Assembly: GCA_911728435.2 (NCBI GenBank)
Contig: OU452208.1
Location: forward strand, 558,001-622,000
Direction of reading: 5' to 3'
DNA from: Apoderus coryli
Taxonomy: Eukaryota > Arthropoda > Insecta > Coleoptera > Attelabidae
DNA: 64,000 bases
Program-made: the position numbers and the translations under genes
The notes under the pieces: generated by a model
Seen by the model: the letters and a program-made list of their open reading frames with translations, nothing else
Database searches by the model: none
What the model was told of the DNA's origin: nothing
Shown: positions 33,438 through 46,500 of the stretch, piece by piece
Layout of the letters: each line of letters starts with the position of its first letter
Numbering within the stretch: position 1 is the first letter of the stretch

Positions 33438-34017
33438 GGGAGTTAAGGCAAAACCAAGGACGTATACGTATCTCCATACGTAAACGTGAGATTTTGGTTA
33501 TGTTTACACTAGATAAGCAGTCATTCAAAATAGAGTTAAGGTGCCATCCAATACGTATCGTATATGCGGAAGGTAGAGATAACACTTTACTTGAGAAAAA
33601 GACTATTTTAGATTTTTCTACTTCCATTTACTATGTTGTTAATATTATTGTTTTTTTAATTATTAACCAAGTACATATATATTTTATTATGTATATGTAT
33701 AAACAATAACAGAAAAATGTTTATAATTGTTACAAAATAAACTACTACTACTAATAATAATAATAAAGTATTTATTGCAAAATAGCTTAGCTTAATTTTC
33801 AATTTAGATTGAGTTTTTAATGTTCTATTCTAGATATTCGTACAAGTTCATGTAATTCCGACAACAATCGGTTCAATACGTTTAAGGATATGATACACGT
33901 AGAGGTACATATGTTTACGGCCTTCGTATCGTTAAACGTATCATAAATTTAAAGAGCGCATGCGTAGATGTCAAAAGATACGTTTACGTATACGTCATTG
34001 GCGTTGCCTTAACTCCC
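33438..34017. repeat. MITE, tandem copy B (580 bp)
   Basis: Same orientation and termini as copy A and closely similar throughout, separated from it by 12 bp (GAATCCCTAATA) that resemble the 9 bp left of copy A (GAATCAATA). Both sit inside the LINE endonuclease after GDLN. Confidence 0.8.
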
Positions 34018-34125
34018 TATTATTGAGGTCGCCGCACACGTACTTCTTCACAATAAATGAAAGTAGTTGCGAAAATTGACTACAGAAAATGTCAATATCA
34101 CCCGAGGGTGGTCTAAAGAGATTTT

Positions 34126-35748
34126 AGAATCAACGACACTAGGTATTCTTTTAGTCTGACCCAAGAATCTCATGGAATTCATACATTTTTAGTCTATACT
34201 AATTTAGAAAGGTAGCATACATAAATTGATACAAGAAATGAACTATAAAACTCAAGTAATTTATTTTCATAATATAAAATGGTCTGGTTTCTAAAATACT
34301 GTTTTTAAATGTAAATTCAAACCACATAAAACACTTTAACAAAAATTTAACCTCAATTATTACTTTGCCAAACCCAGAGACATTGAAAGGGGAGAATGCA
34401 TATCAACCAGCGCGAAATGTTACACCATGCGTCCACCATTTTGAAGCGTATAACTACTAAAGTAGCAGGCTGGAACCCATGCTTTACTAGATTGAGTAGC
34501 CTTGGCTCGTGGTACCTAGTTTTACAAATTAAAAATACGGTTGTTGCGTTATAAAATTTAAAAAAATATATTGAGAGGGGTAAGCGTGGTCTAAAAAATA
34601 TAATATATGAGCAATTCAAACATATTTATTAATAAATATTTTAGGATATTGCAAAGTTTTATATCATAATTTGCAGACTTTGAACTACATTTTTCCTCAA
34701 ATATTTTTTACCACGTACACTTTCAAAGTCACTGTCTTTAAAATGTTTTGAACAAACAAGTTTATTTCTGGACCACGGCCATTCAGAACTTAATTCAAGA
34801 GCTAACCATTACTTTAACAGTCTTCGGAAACCTGAAATACGTTCATTAGATATTATAAGTATTCATTATTGTACTAGTATATGCTTGAAAAAGTACAGCG
34901 GCAAAATAAGTAGTAGAACTGCTGTTTTTACAAATGTTTTTGTTCGTACATTGTAATAAATAAATGCATAAACACAATAGGTGTTGGTGATAAGAAATTC
35001 AATCAATAGGAAACCTTCTGCTATGATGGCAGCTTTTCACTGTATAACTAGGCATTTTTTTAATTTTGATTAGCCATATGATTAAAATTAAATATTAAAT
35101 CTATTTGCATCTTTTGAATGTAATAAAATTCAACAAAAATATATTAACAAACAACAGAAAACACGCGAATATTAAACCAAAAATGAAACCAAAAATTGGA
35201 TGCGCACCATAGAAATCTTATATTATATATGTACTCTAGAATGCTAATTAAATCCAGCCGAATACCAAAAAGTGTAACGGGTATGCAGAGTTTTCACGAA
35301 CTACGCATGCTCCTCAGTAACTTATTTTCAGTACAGAGCTGCCATATTTAAAACTATTTTGTCGTTCGCCTTACAGAATTTATGCGACATATCTGTTTTA
35401 TAAATAAATCCATATGTTGCGTCATACGAAACTGCTTGACAAAATCAAATAATTAAATGTTATCGGTAAAATTGCATACTGTTTAGTTTTCAGCAATATG
35501 AACGAAACATTTTTTTCCAAATCTTATTAAATTTAGGGGATCTCGCAACAGCGTCTGTTTTTGCAAATGACGTTTCTCGTAGTGGGAATATCTGTCAGAG
35601 TCGGCTTCACAACAATTTAGATAGATTTTATAATTGAGTTATGGTTTTATTCATGGTATATTTTAATTGTTGATAGATATACTTATTTGTAATTAAAATT
35701 GTTTTTAATATTTGTTATTTTGGTTTTAGTTCGTTTATTTAACAAACA
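34126..35748. other. Non-coding region, no gene recognised
   Basis: An AT-rich 1.6 kb stretch. An ORF at 34353-34619 (minus) shows no family motif. No terminal repeats were found by eye. Confidence 0.35.
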
Positions 35749-36413
35749 ATGAGGTGTATAGTGTTGTGGTGTAAAAATGAAGGTCTCATTCCTGGTATTA
35801 AATATTTTCAGTAAGTTATTGTTTCGGGTTTCTAACAGTCTCAGTTTGAGTCAATATGATACCATTGACATGATACTCATTTTTAGCTTTACAAAAAAAA
35901 GACATGATGTTTGGATGCGGGCATTGGGATCCTAGTACAGAAAATGTATGTGATGGGAATGTCATATGCAGTAAGCATTTCGCTGCAGAAGATATCATTT
36001 GTAGAGAAGACGGCAAGAGGATCATCCTCGTACCCGATGCAGTTCCCAAACTTTTTTTGAAAAGAAGAGATTATGTAAATGAGAGTGGAAGTTAAATTCT
36101 TAATCGTTTGATATCAAGACACTGGTTACTTAAAAGCAGTCTGTCAAAAATGCATGATATGTATGTCAAGAATATATTTCCTACGTTGTGTAGGTATAGA
36201 AAGTTCGTTTGAATTCTGTTGTTAAACTGGAATATACTTAATTATAGAATCCTCCATGAAATTGCTGAGAATAAAAGTTCTACCAACCATGTTTTGTCAC
36301 AAAATACTATTGCGAGTAGTACGGATGATATGGAAGTGGTTTACATGGACACGGAAAATATTTGTGAAGTCACTGTTTCTTGCACCCCTTCTTTGAAGGC
36401 TGTAGAGAGGTAA
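35749..36413 (+). pseudogene. THAP-domain gene fragment with a frameshift in the finger
   Basis: Exon 1 (35749-35810) encodes MRCIVLWCKNEGLIPGIKYF with a GTAAGT donor. Exon 2 starts at 35887 and gives HFTKKRHDVWMRALG, the canonical second step of the finger, and then reaches a stop. The remainder, NVICSKHFAAEDI to RIILVPDAVPKLF (ending 36095), is in another frame, so one indel lies near 35930. A further possible exon (about 36236-36411, ending GTAAGA) carries an acidic stretch. It may be a THAP host gene or a P-type transposase 5' end; no catalytic part follows. Confidence 0.6.
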
Positions 36414-37531
36414 GACGCCTAAGGTGGTTGTATAAACAAACAAATATTATATAATAATAAAATAAATAATTAGAATGCTCAAGTCCTTAAGATATTTTCC
36501 AGTATTAGAATTTTTACTTATTTCTCGTTTCTGCTTAGATTTATTATTATTGGGTTGTACCTGTTAGACAATAAAGTATTTAGATATTTAATGTAATTTT
36601 TTATTTCTTAAATTCCTTTATTCCATTTTTTTATTTGAATGTTACGAAATGGTAAAATTTAATTTTAAATATACCTATAACAGTAATATTACATTTAATC
36701 AAAGCCGGTGCTGTTGAAAAATAAGTTACTGGTGATCATGCGCATTATGGACAGCTCTACACTTTTGGTTACATTTTTGTACTACGGGATTATCATTCTA
36801 GAGTATATATTATAATATAAGATTTCTGTGATGCGCACTCGTCGAAGCTCATTCTCCTCTCTATATGTCTTTGGCCAAACCGCAGAATAGGAAGCTACGT
36901 CCTTTTCTGTAGCCAAAGCTGCAGTCAAATCTCTGAAGCCGGCTAGTGAATCACCGCGTGTCAACAACATTATTCGCAGAATCCTATTCCATTGTCTTTA
37001 AAAGACAATGCTATTTCTGACGCTTATTGACTCTTGTGAGAACAAAGATAATATCGTGAAGTATGAAATATCAAGTGGACTATTCTTGAAAACCGGGGAG
37101 TAGAACGATCGATCGAAGCGAGGTACAACAAACTCAATTAGCACAGCGTTGCCTCCGTTCTTTTGATTGTTCGGCTCGCCAGCCTTCAAAAATAATCTCC
37201 TGTTGCAATTTTCACATACGTTTCGTTTACAAATTTGATTGACAATTGACACAAAAATTAACCACAACACTAGAAAACGGTTATGTCAATGTCATTGTTT
37301 TTCCTAAGATAAAATTTAAACATCTTCTATGGAACGAGTTACCTAATAATTATTATTAAAGTAAAAGTAGAAAGCTGCAATAGAATTTACGACAATTACA
37401 TAAACGATACAACATTTATATAATAGAAATATCACACATTCAAAGTTCACGCGTGCTGTCTACTGTAGTGTGAAATCCTAATACCTACACAAAAATATTG
37501 TGAAATATTTTTACATTATAGTGACCTGACT
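36414..37531. other. 5' flank of the HMG-CoA reductase gene
   Basis: 1.1 kb with no recognised coding gene. TTTTTACATTATAG at about 37509-37522 looks like a 3' splice site ten bases before the start codon, so a 5' UTR intron is likely. The promoter could not be located by eye. Confidence 0.4.
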
Positions 37532-40500
37532 ATGCCAGAGTTATTTGGAATATATGGTGAATTATGTGCAACACATCCATGGGAAGTAATTGTGGCAATT
37601 ATAACACTAACTATAAGTTTTCTAACACTTGACCGTCAAACCTTAATTACTGTAAAACATTATAATGATGATAAATCTTGTGTTGGATGTTACGAAGAAC
37701 AATTTAATGCTGCAGATTTAATTGTAATGACTATTATACGCTGTTTAGCTATTTTATATACATATCATCAGTTTCGAAATCTACAAAGATTAGGCTCGAA
37801 ATATGTGTTAGGCATTGCTGGACTGTTTGTAGTATTTTCAAGTTTCGTATTCACTTCAACCGTCATGAATTTGCTTCATATCGATCTAGTTGATCTTAAA
37901 GACGCGTTATTCTTTTTTCTACTACTCATTGACTTATCTAAAGCAGCGACTTTAGCACAATTTGCGTTGACTGCGTCGGATACAAAAGACATTAGTCGAC
38001 AAATTGCGCTCGGTGTATCCGTTTTGGGACCGACAATGACACTTGATACTGTCGTAGAAACTCTGGTAATTGGTGTTGGAACTTTATCGGGTGTACACCG
38101 TTTAGAAACCCTGTCATATTTTGCATGTCTTTCGGCAATAGTGAATTATGTAATATTCATGACATTCTATCCAGCATGTTTATCGTTAATGCTAGAACTA
38201 GCACGTATTCAAAATTTCTATGGTGAGAATCAGAAAATTATTGAAATGAAACTGTTGGAAGAAAATGAAAAATCAAATCCAGCATTACAACGTGTCAAAA
38301 TGATTATGTCTTTTGGATTGATGGCAGTTCATATTCACAGTAGATGGGCAGTGAAAGATCCAATTGAAGTTCCTGATAGTGACCATAATTGCAATCTTGT
38401 TGATAATACAAACACATTTTACGGGTATTTATTGAAACAACTGGCATTAAGTGTTGATCACATCGTTATTCTAATCCTTTTAATAACGTTAATGGTGAAA
38501 TTTATTTTTTTCGAATCTAAAAACAATGAAATTAACAATGTGCATACAACAATAATTAAAGTGCCTATTAACAATGTAGAAGTACAGACTGATGAAATTG
38601 GCATTGAGAATAATAAAAATCATGGTAAATCTACAAAGAACGATCAAGATAATGAAGTTAATAAACGTAAAAATATATTACGTAGTTTGAAAGAATGCCT
38701 CGACATCTATAGAAATGACACTGACGGTGCATCAAAATTGTCTGATGATGAGATTATTATGTTGGTGGATACAAAACACATCCCGGCGTACAATTTAGAA
38801 AAAGTGGTAGCAAATGCGGAGCGCGGCGTGAAAATTCGAAGGAAAATTGTGTGGTCAATGATTAGTGGTAGTCATTCTGATTTCACGGATTTACCGTTTA
38901 AGCATTTTGATTACAGTAAAGTTATGGGTGCATGTTGTGAGAATGTTGTCGGTTACATGCCGGTGCCTTTGGGTGTTGCCGGACCGTTATTGTTAGATGG
39001 GAAGCGTTTTTTTATTCCTATGGCAACAACTGAAGGATGTTTAGTTGCTAGTACAAACAGAGGTAAGTTTCTTCATAATTTGATTTCCATTTAACTATTT
39101 TCACCAAATGCCATGTAAAATATGGAATTTGTTGAGGTTTCTGCAACTAGCTAGGCATCTATGAGACAACCAAAACCCTTTGATAATAGAAACAAATATT
39201 AATTTTTATCTTTCCGTATCATAATATAATATGTATATGAAGGCTATAAATTAGTTAAGTATTAAAAAAATTTCTGTCTGTCTGCCTGTATCCACGGCGA
39301 TGACTCAAAAACCAGTTAACATATTATTTTAACCAAATTTGGCACACAAATACTACAGGATATAAGGTAACTGGCCCTATATTTCGAAAATTGACACCTG
39401 CTTATATATCAAAATTAATAAATTAAGTAAGAACTTACTTGTTAGTATAATTTAATTTAATATTTGTATGTTTGCCATAGGATAAATTATAAACATTCTT
39501 CATTCTAACTAAGCTTTTATTCAAAAAATACATTTAAAAGTTATACTTTATACTTTATTTATTTACTTTATTTACCAATACATTACAGACACCAAGAAAT
39601 GGTAATTACAAGCAATGCAAAGTTAACAATTACTAATTAATAATATACTTATACACTAAATAACATACAACAAAAACAAATAGACAAACTATAATCTAAA
39701 AATTAACAAATTCAAAACAATAATTTTGTCGGAGATATCACCTATCCAATAAGTGTATCTGACTGCGACAATTCAAAATTAATTTTCTCACTTGCCTAAA
39801 ATCTGAGGAGAAAAGATCAAACTCTTCATTGGAGTGCGTTATATTATTGCATTCGATGAACATGCTATTTAACGCAGATGTACTATGCGGCTCAGTCCAG
39901 AAAATACTCTTACAGGATATTCTTGCATTAATCTTCGGTACTTTGAAATATATGAACCTAAGTAAATCACACTCATGATATTTTAAGTTGTTCAAGATAC
40001 AATAGATAAAGGCTACTGCAAAGTATTTACGTCTATCACTTAAAGTATCAAGTTCATATTCATTTAACATCTTATTGTATGAAATCTTAAATGGGTAAGT
40101 TTGTTTATCACGCAGATAGACATATCTTAAAAATCGTTTTTGCACTTTCTCTATAGAATCAATATGCGTAACAGCTGTCGGCATCCACACAACCGATGCG
40201 TATTCAAGATGCGGTCTTACGAGTGCAAAATATAATCTCTTGATCGTAGAAACTTTAAAGTATCTGCTGTTTCTGATAACAAATCCCAATGCCTTGTAGG
40301 CCTTTGCAGTCACAGCCTGATAATGATCATTAAACCTTAGGTCTGAGCGGAAAACAACCCCCAAGTCCCTGATACTAGTTTTTCGTTCCAAAGTAATGTC
40401 ATTTATCGAATAGGTTCTTTATATAAAGTTCAGTTTTCTGGTATATGTAATCACCGAGCATTTTTCCGAATTTACTTTAATGTTGTTCTTCTGAAACCAT

Positions 40501-43500
40501 GCAGTAACAAGGTTGATATCGTCCTGTAATTCATCACAATCCCTCTGAGATTTAATTAATTTGAAAATCTTAAAGTCGTCAGCGAATAAAAGGCCAGTCG
40601 AAAAACGTCCGATCTGAGGTAAATCATTGATATAAATTAAGAATAGTAAAGGTCCGAGGATACTCCCCTGGGGAACCCCTGATGTGCTCGTGAAATTATA
40701 GGAAAATCTATTGGCCATCTTAACTCTTTGACATCGATCACACAAGTAAGATTTCAGTAAGTTTAAGGAATTGTATGAAAACCCCAGCCCACTCAGTTTA
40801 CAAAGCAGGATCCGATGGTTAACCCTGTCAAAAGCCTTGGCACAATCGGTATAAATAACATCCAGCTGCTCTCCAGCTTCAAGAGCTAGTGAGGCATATT
40901 CAGAGGTTACTAGATGTAGAACGATTTCTCATGAAGCCATGCTGGAATGTGCTAAGTTTAGGTTTGACCCAGCTGTATATATTGTCACAAAACTCCGATA
41001 CATATCAATTTCTGGGACAGAGAAGACGCCTCTATTGTTAATAGGGTAAGATACCTAATAGTTGGCACTTTAAGGTATCATCCAACGTTTGTTACAAGTT
41101 AATATGTGGAGTTATACCACTACCTAGGTGAATTTATTTATATAGATGTTGTTGACGTCTATTACTGTTTTCTGAGTAAATTTAGCCTGATTGATATCTC
41201 AAAAATCCACATATTATCTTAAATGCTCAAATATGTAATTTCACCAATGATTGGCATAGTTTCCTAATAATTGGCCCCTCATAATTTACCAGGAATTGGC
41301 ACCTCTAATTATTGTCACTCCAATTGTTGGCATTAGAATATTTTATGATCTCAAGTTTCAGTGCCTAGTTAGGTAAATACAAGTAATTATTTTCAGAAAT
41401 AATTTATTGATAAGTACATGTAGGACATATGAATTCTGATTTATACAAATTTTTTCTTACTAAACAATTATGATGATAAGTACGTGTACATTTCCTACAT
41501 TTTTTTTATAAATGTTAGTTACACAAATATAACACAGCCCGGAATATACTGATATATTATTTTATATTGCTGCAGTTTCCAATGGCGATGCGTGGTTTTC
41601 ACGGATTTCTTCCTCAGTGCTAAATAATAATCTCTTAACGCTATCAAGAGGTCGTTGTTGATCATGTGTAGTCTGGCTATTAAGTAGGATATTCTCTATT
41701 ATATTAATTTTTGGTCTCTCATCGACCTTATGGTTAATCACAGTCGAATTGATATTTTTCTTTTTTCGCTTGATTTGTGCACCTTTTTTATTTTCTTTTT
41801 CTAGTTTTGCTTGCATTTTAATTGTTTTTTTATCTGCTTTTTGCTTTTCAATTTCATGTTTTACTTTTACTTTTTCTTCACAAATGTTTTTAAACGCAGT
41901 TGAAGTTATTACAAATAGCATTCTTTCGGTGTTTCGCTTATTTGCCCTTTCTGGAGTTTTTTGCCACAATAAGTAATTGCTTATATTATCATTTAAATTG
42001 GTATTGTCTTCAGGGGGGCTTAATAAAACTGGCATATCTAATATATCTTGTTCTGTAAAATTTGTAATTAATTCTATATTTTGAGATATATGTTCTGCAT
42101 GACCAGAAGCTGTTTTGTCAACATCTTGTCGATTATCCATATCGCCCCCATCTAACGAATGACCTTCATGGTTGTGATACTCGTCATGACAGATGAGTTT
42201 ATTTTCTTTGGTGCAGAAAAATTCATAAAGTTTATGTAGGATTTGAAAGTCTTCAGTATAAGATAGTAGCTCATTCGAAGAAATATTTCTAAGCTCTTCA
42301 AATTTAGCTTCTCCAATTAGTTTAACAAATTTATTAAAATCCATGGAAGATTCAGGTAACTCTTCTGCAGGACTGTATTGACTTTCTTGTTTTCCGAGAC
42401 ATTTCTTGAAATCAATTTGATTTACATTCCAAGGACAGAGTCCACATGCACGAAAACCATTGGAAATACTTTCGGGTGCTAAATCAGAGATTATATGATT
42501 AAGAATTGGCGCAAAATCTATTTTGGTAAGCTGACAAAAGGGATTACTTCGCCGCCATCTCAGAACACCGCGTTTCCAAAGAGCCTTTAATGGTCTGAAG
42601 CAGGACACGTCGGCTGGCTGGAGAATCCTAGTTGCATTAGGATATAATGCTATTAAAATTATTTTGAGGTCTGTACATAACTTGCTAAGTTGATAAGTTA
42701 AATGGGTTTTGTGCCCATTCACAAAAAGTATAATTGGGAATGTCACTTTAGATTTTACTAGATTTGGATAAAAAATGTTCGCAATATATTCGAAAAAAAG
42801 TTCCGATTTCATCCATCCATTTTCGGAAATTCCTAAAAAAATTGATTGTAAGCGCACAAGTACTACTAGCAAACATTCTGATACTTACCGATGCCCCATC
42901 CTTTCGGAACACTGTCTACAATTTGAGGAGGCAATCTCTTGTATGGATAGATCACCATAGGAGGTGTTATTACGCCTGAAGCCCCGAATGTGAACATAAC
43001 CGTAAGATTACTTTTTGCATTGCCCACGTCTACTTCATAAACATTTTTTAAAGCTTTCGGAGCTAGAACTTTTCCCGTCTTTGGACACAGTAGGAAGCTG
43101 GTTTCGTCGCCATTAAACACACGCCCAGAGTCTTGCAATATTTTGGAGTACCCCTTTTCATTCAAGTATTGTTCAATATCGTTGAACCATTTTCGGATAT
43201 TAGATTCCGAAATATTGCTTGCATTTGTAATTGCTTCTGAAGTCCGACTTGTCAACATGGGATGGCGACTTAAAAAGCTATGAAACCAACGCTTTCCGGG
43301 GGTATTCTCGTGAAACGGAGTGCTTCTGGGGTTCTCATCAAGAAATTTCTTAACAGAAGCAACAATATCATCTTTTCGACGTGGAAAACCCTTCCTACAA
43401 CTGTCTAGTATCCAGGACACAATAATATCTTCCTCTTCTGCGGTTAGATAAGTGTTGGGACCAGGTCGAATCTTTGTAAACTTGCTGCTCAATCTAAACT

Positions 43501-46500
43501 GTAATGTAGATCGGGGAATACCAAACTTTTTAGCAACCGTCTTTTTACAAATCCCTCTTTTTATCTCATTTAAAGCTTCCTGAATTTTCTCTTCACTGTA
43601 CGCTTTTGGCTCCCGTTTAGAAATTTTCGGCATCTGAAGTTAAGAGAATGTATTTATGTGAATGCATTATACCCTTTTAAAGTTTTCTATTTAAGGTTTA
43701 TCTATCTCCTACATAAATACCTACCTAGTAGGTACTTTAGTATCAACCTTTATCAAATTATATTCCTATGCCAACAAATGGGACAGTGCAACATTTACAA
43801 TGAAATCCTATTATTGGCATATAGTGCCAACTATTAGATGCGCCGCTTTAGACAATCTAATTGTTGGCACTCCCTAAACTATTATTTCCCGCCAAAAAAA
43901 GAAAGGTTATGAAAGATAATCTATCAATTTAAATCATTTCAGATTGTATAGTTATTTTCCATCTCACACTTTTCAAAAACAACATTATTAGAACAGTTCT
44001 CAAATTACCTTGACACTCGTAAAGTTGCTGATTTTCACCTCCAACGCAGATCACTCATATTCTGCATAGAATAACAATGCTGCTATCTATTGTAACGTTA
44101 TTAACTAGAGGAAACTGGAAAATAGGATATATATAAAATAAACTAGGGTGCCAATGATTAGTGCGGTGCCAACTATTAGGTCTTTTACCCTAGGTGTTGG
44201 ATCATTAATTTTTTCGACAATATCTTCTAAAGGATACCATAGTTCGTCCGGCTCCGTTGGCCATTTCCACTGGTTTAAGCCACTTGTTACCATAGCGCTA
44301 ACAAAATATTTTTTATAATTTGAAGCTTTTAAGACTTTTCCAGGAAATTTATCCTCCTCGTAATTTACTATCACGTAATTACTTATATACACTAATTTTA
44401 TTATGTTTTATTGCAGATTCTATTGGCTTTTCGGTATCCATAGAACTATTTTCATCCACTGTTTTGAGTGTTTGATCAGAAAAAATGTTCTTCTTTACAG
44501 TGTCAATTGCATCAGATGTGCGCCGTTTTTTATTAGTTCTTTTCAACTTATTTTCTTGCAGCTGTTCTTTCTTTTCCTCTCGAATCCGTTTTCGTTCTTG
44601 AATAGCTTTTTCTTTGTTGATCTTCTCATTCTCCTTTTTCAAATAATAGTCCTTCCACTGTTCGGAAGAACATACTTATTTATTTATTTATTCAGACACT
44701 ACAAACACCTGGTAGGTAATAACAAGTAATGCTTAACAACAAAATTAAACATAAAAAGACAACACACATAACACATTACGATACAAACTAATACAAGTAC
44801 CCAAACTAGTTTATCACCCATGAAGACCTCAACTATTGAAAATACATCTTATCTGCTTAACGCTAGTATTAAATATATCTAGATCCATATCACAAATCAC
44901 TTTGTTACATTGCATACACATTATATTTATCGGAGAAATACTAAATACATTTACATGAAATAGATCTTTAAAATTATTTCTTAAGTGTACTTTAGGAACT
45001 TTGAAATATATAAAATTAATTAGATCACAGTCAAGTTTATTTATATTATTAACAATATAGTATAAGTATATCACACATTGCATTTTGCGTCTATCACAGA
45101 GCGTTTGAACATTGTAACGGGTGAACATAAATTTATAAGATATTTTAAATGGATACACACCATGTTCCCTCACATATAAAAATCTTAAGAATCTCTTCTG
45201 AACTCTTTCAATGTGATCGCCATGAGTATATGCTGTTGGCATCCAAATAAGAGATGCATACTCAAGATGAGAACGCACTAAAGTATTGTACAATTTGATA
45301 ATAGTAGAAATATTGAAGGTTTTACTTTTTCTCATTATGAATCCCAATGATCTATAAGCCTTGTTAGTTATGTACTGATAGTGCTCATTAAATCTAAAAT
45401 TAGACTGAAATATTACTCCTAGATCCTTAGTCTTATCTTTCCTTACTACTGGTATAGAATCTATATGATAATCGTACGGAATAAAGTTAACTTTCCTAGT
45501 AAATTCCACGACGGAACATTTCATAACATTCAATGAAATTCTATTCCGTTTGAACCAATTGGCCGCCATGGATAAGTCATCCTGCAACAATTCGCAGTCC
45601 CCAATACTGTCAATGACCCTAAACAGCTTAAAGTCATCCGCAAAGAGCAAACCAATTGACGAACGTGCAGCACCTGGGAGATCATTTATAAATATATTGA
45701 AAAGTAGTGGACCCAAAATACTACCTTGGGGCACCTCAGAAGGAGTGCCGAACTCAAACGAATTTTTTCCGGATATTTTAACGGTACATTTTCTATTGCA
45801 TAAATATGACCTCATGAACCCAACTGAATCAACAGAAAACCCCAGCTTCCCCAACTTTGTGAGCAGTAGTCCATGGTCGACCTTATCGAATGCCTTGGCA
45901 CAATCCGTATAAATGACATCGAGCTGCTCACCCCGCTGAATAGCCATAGAAGCGTACTCAGAGAATGCCAGCAGATTGGTGGTCGTTGATCTACCTTGTA
46001 AAAAACCATGTTGGTACAAACTAAAGTTGGGCTTCATCCAGCTGTATACATCACCATAAAGGATACGCTCAAATATTTTGGCTAGACTATTAAGCACAGT
46101 TATAGGACGGTAGTTTGAAATGTCATTAATTTTTCCACTTTTATGTATAGGTCACCACGAGACCAAATTTCAAAATTTCAGGAAAATTGTTGGTCTTTAT
46201 TGCTAAATTATACATATGTGCCAAAGGTTTCGCCAGAAACTCCATACAGCCCTTGTAAATGTAGATTGGTATGTCATCAGACCCACAACTTCTTTTCGAT
46301 TTAAGATTTTTAAGGGTTTCCAAGACACCCTCCTCAGAAACCGAGCTAAACTGAAAGCAACCGTACTCCGGTGCACTCGTCACGCTTCCTGACAAAGTTT
46401 CATTATAGACCGAACTGAAGAATACAGCGAAAGCATCCGCACCCGTAAACAACTCGTCGCCACAAATCATCTCAGAAGGTATCCCACTACGACCCCTCCG

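Larger units (their letters stand above)
27836..34125 (-). mobile_element. Jockey-like LINE, 5'-truncated and split by three insertions
   Basis: Minus-strand pieces in order: endonuclease start (FRPPSGDIDIF to YVCGDLN, about 34120-34020), endonuclease end (PSRNGRILSDLF, DYVISN, SDHTAQ, 32864-32560), linker and start of RT (32543-31699, NYRPIALLSVISKIF), RT core (31692-30714, GFRRGLSTES, ALFFDLSRAFD, GTPQGSVLGPLLF, YADDTSLV) and C-terminus (28030-27836, DYATRGRSQ). A TAA interrupts SKIF/KVMSDQ at about 31697. Two MITEs interrupt the endonuclease after GDLN, and a Ginger1-type element interrupts the C-terminal region. In each case the coding sequence resumes on the far side. Confidence 0.85.

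Noticed and set aside
34353..34619. 88-codon minus-strand ORF
   Set aside because: The composition is that of random AT-rich sequence and no family motif is present.
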